A DNA stretch of 64,000 nucleotides from Buchnera aphidicola (Macrosiphoniella sanborni) (GTDB lineage: Bacteria > Pseudomonadota > Gammaproteobacteria > Enterobacterales > Enterobacteriaceae), in contig NZ_CP034864.1 of NCBI RefSeq assembly GCF_005080885.1, positions 186,001-250,000 on the forward strand. Reading direction: 5' to 3'. Both the position numbers and the translations under genes were made by a program. The notes beneath the pieces were generated by a model. That model was given only the letters and a program-made list of their open reading frames with translations, was not told the DNA's origin and made no database searches. Shown here in pieces: positions 63,535 through 64,000 of this stretch (positions within the stretch are counted from its first letter, which is position 1; every line of letters begins with the position of its first letter).

Positions 63535-64000
63535 ATGAAAAAAATAACCATTTTAGGATCTACTGGTTCTATTGGTATTAATACATTATCTATTATCCAA
63601 AAAAATCCGAATTTATTTAAAGTGATTGCTTTAGTAGCGAATAAAAATGTTACTGTTATGCTGCATCAATGTGAGTTATTTACACCAGATTGGGTGGCTA
63701 TGAGAGATGAAAAATCTGCTAATATATTACGAAAACAAATAAAAAGAAAAAAAATAAAAACACAAGTTCTATCTGGTGAGAAAGATATTTGTTATTTAGC
63801 TGCTTTAAAAGAAACAGATCAAGTAGTAGCAGCAATTGTTGGAATGGCAGCTTTATTACCAATATTATCTGCAATATATGCTGGTAAAACAATATTGTTA
63901 GCTAATAAAGAATCTTTAATTACTTGTGGTTCTCTTTTTATGAAAGCGTTACTTTCTAGTGGAGCTAGAATATTACCAATTGATAGTGAACATAATGCTA
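63535..64000 (+). CDS. dxr: 1-deoxy-D-xylulose 5-phosphate reductoisomerase (partial, runs off window)
   Basis: Second step of the MEP isoprenoid pathway. From ATG 63535 I read 155 codons, opening [18 protein letters not shown] (NADPH loop) and including [13 protein letters not shown] and PIDSEHNA at the edge. E. coli Dxr is 398 residues, so over half is outside the window. Its products reach undecaprenyl phosphate, the lipid carrier used by MraY and MurG. Confidence 0.96.
   Translation, partial: MKKITILGSTGSIGINTLSIIQKNPNLFKVIALVANKNVTVMLHQCELFTPDWVAMRDEKSANILRKQIKRKKIKTQVLSGEKDICYLAALKETDQVVAAIVGMAALLPILSAIYAGKTILLANKESLITCGSLFMKALLSSGARILPIDSEHNA

Noticed and set aside
1-64000. CRISPR arrays, insertion sequences, prophage, toxin-antitoxin or other defence genes
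   Set aside because: No repeat-spacer pattern, transposase or defence motif was seen; every long frame is a recognised housekeeping gene or its shadow.
1-64000. tRNA genes
   Set aside because: Apart from the tRNA-like part of tmRNA, I saw no T-arm and acceptor combination that folds as a tRNA on either strand.

Overview
The window is chromosomal DNA of a Buchnera-like primary endosymbiont of aphids (reduced Gammaproteobacteria, Enterobacterales relative). This rests on very AT-rich sequence with long A/T homopolymers, proteins that align almost end to end with E. coli orthologues, E. coli-like gene blocks from which neighbours have dropped out, retention of host-supplying amino-acid pathways (thrABC, ilvIH, dapD), and the absence of any mobile element, phage, restriction or CRISPR locus. 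The species assignment is recognition from sequence and gene order, not a database result.

Layout. 1-4.7 kb: nrdA (3' end cut by the window edge) and gyrA on the minus strand. 4.9-13.1 kb: a mixed-strand housekeeping stretch (a DUF2076 protein, ahpC, ung, grpE, nadK, the tmRNA gene ssrA, grxD, rnt, sodA, pth, ychF). 13.2-18.0 kb: the minus-strand threonine operon thrA-thrB-thrC, preceded by what looks like a relict thr attenuator. 18.4-27.2 kb: hpt, dksA, truA, mrcB (PBP1b), secA, coaE. 27.2-28.5 kb: an eroded region in which fragments of guaC (GMP reductase) can still be read. 28.5-33.9 kb: aceE-aceF-lpdA (pyruvate dehydrogenase). 33.9-37.1 kb: speE-speD, mtn and erpA on the minus strand. 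37.3-52.9 kb: the division and cell-wall (dcw) cluster, transcribed rsmH-ftsL-ftsI-murE-murF-mraY-murD-ftsW-murG-murC-ddlB-ftsA-ftsZ on the minus strand, without mraZ, ftsQ, lpxC or secM. 53.1-55.3 kb: ilvI-ilvH. 55.3-57.0 kb: a 1.7 kb gene desert. 57.0-64.0 kb: degP, dapD, map, then the translation block rpsB-tsf-pyrH-frr and the start of dxr, cut by the window end.

How the genes work together. PDH makes acetyl-CoA with CoA whose last synthetic step is CoaE. ThrABC, IlvIH and DapD make threonine, isoleucine/valine precursors, and lysine plus meso-diaminopimelate. DapD output also feeds MurE, linking the amino-acid genes to the intact murein pathway (MurC-G, MraY, DdlB, PBP1b, FtsI). SpeD/SpeE make spermidine and release methylthioadenosine, which Mtn cleaves. 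Regulation is sparse: DksA, a possible sigma-32 promoter at grpE, and the thr leader remnant.

The most interesting observations are the mrcB reading frame, which needs slippage at a 12-A tract to join its membrane anchor to its catalytic domains; the relict thr attenuator; the readable guaC pseudogene; a structured element just after ftsZ; and the unexplained ilvI-degP gap. I found no unknown multigene system.
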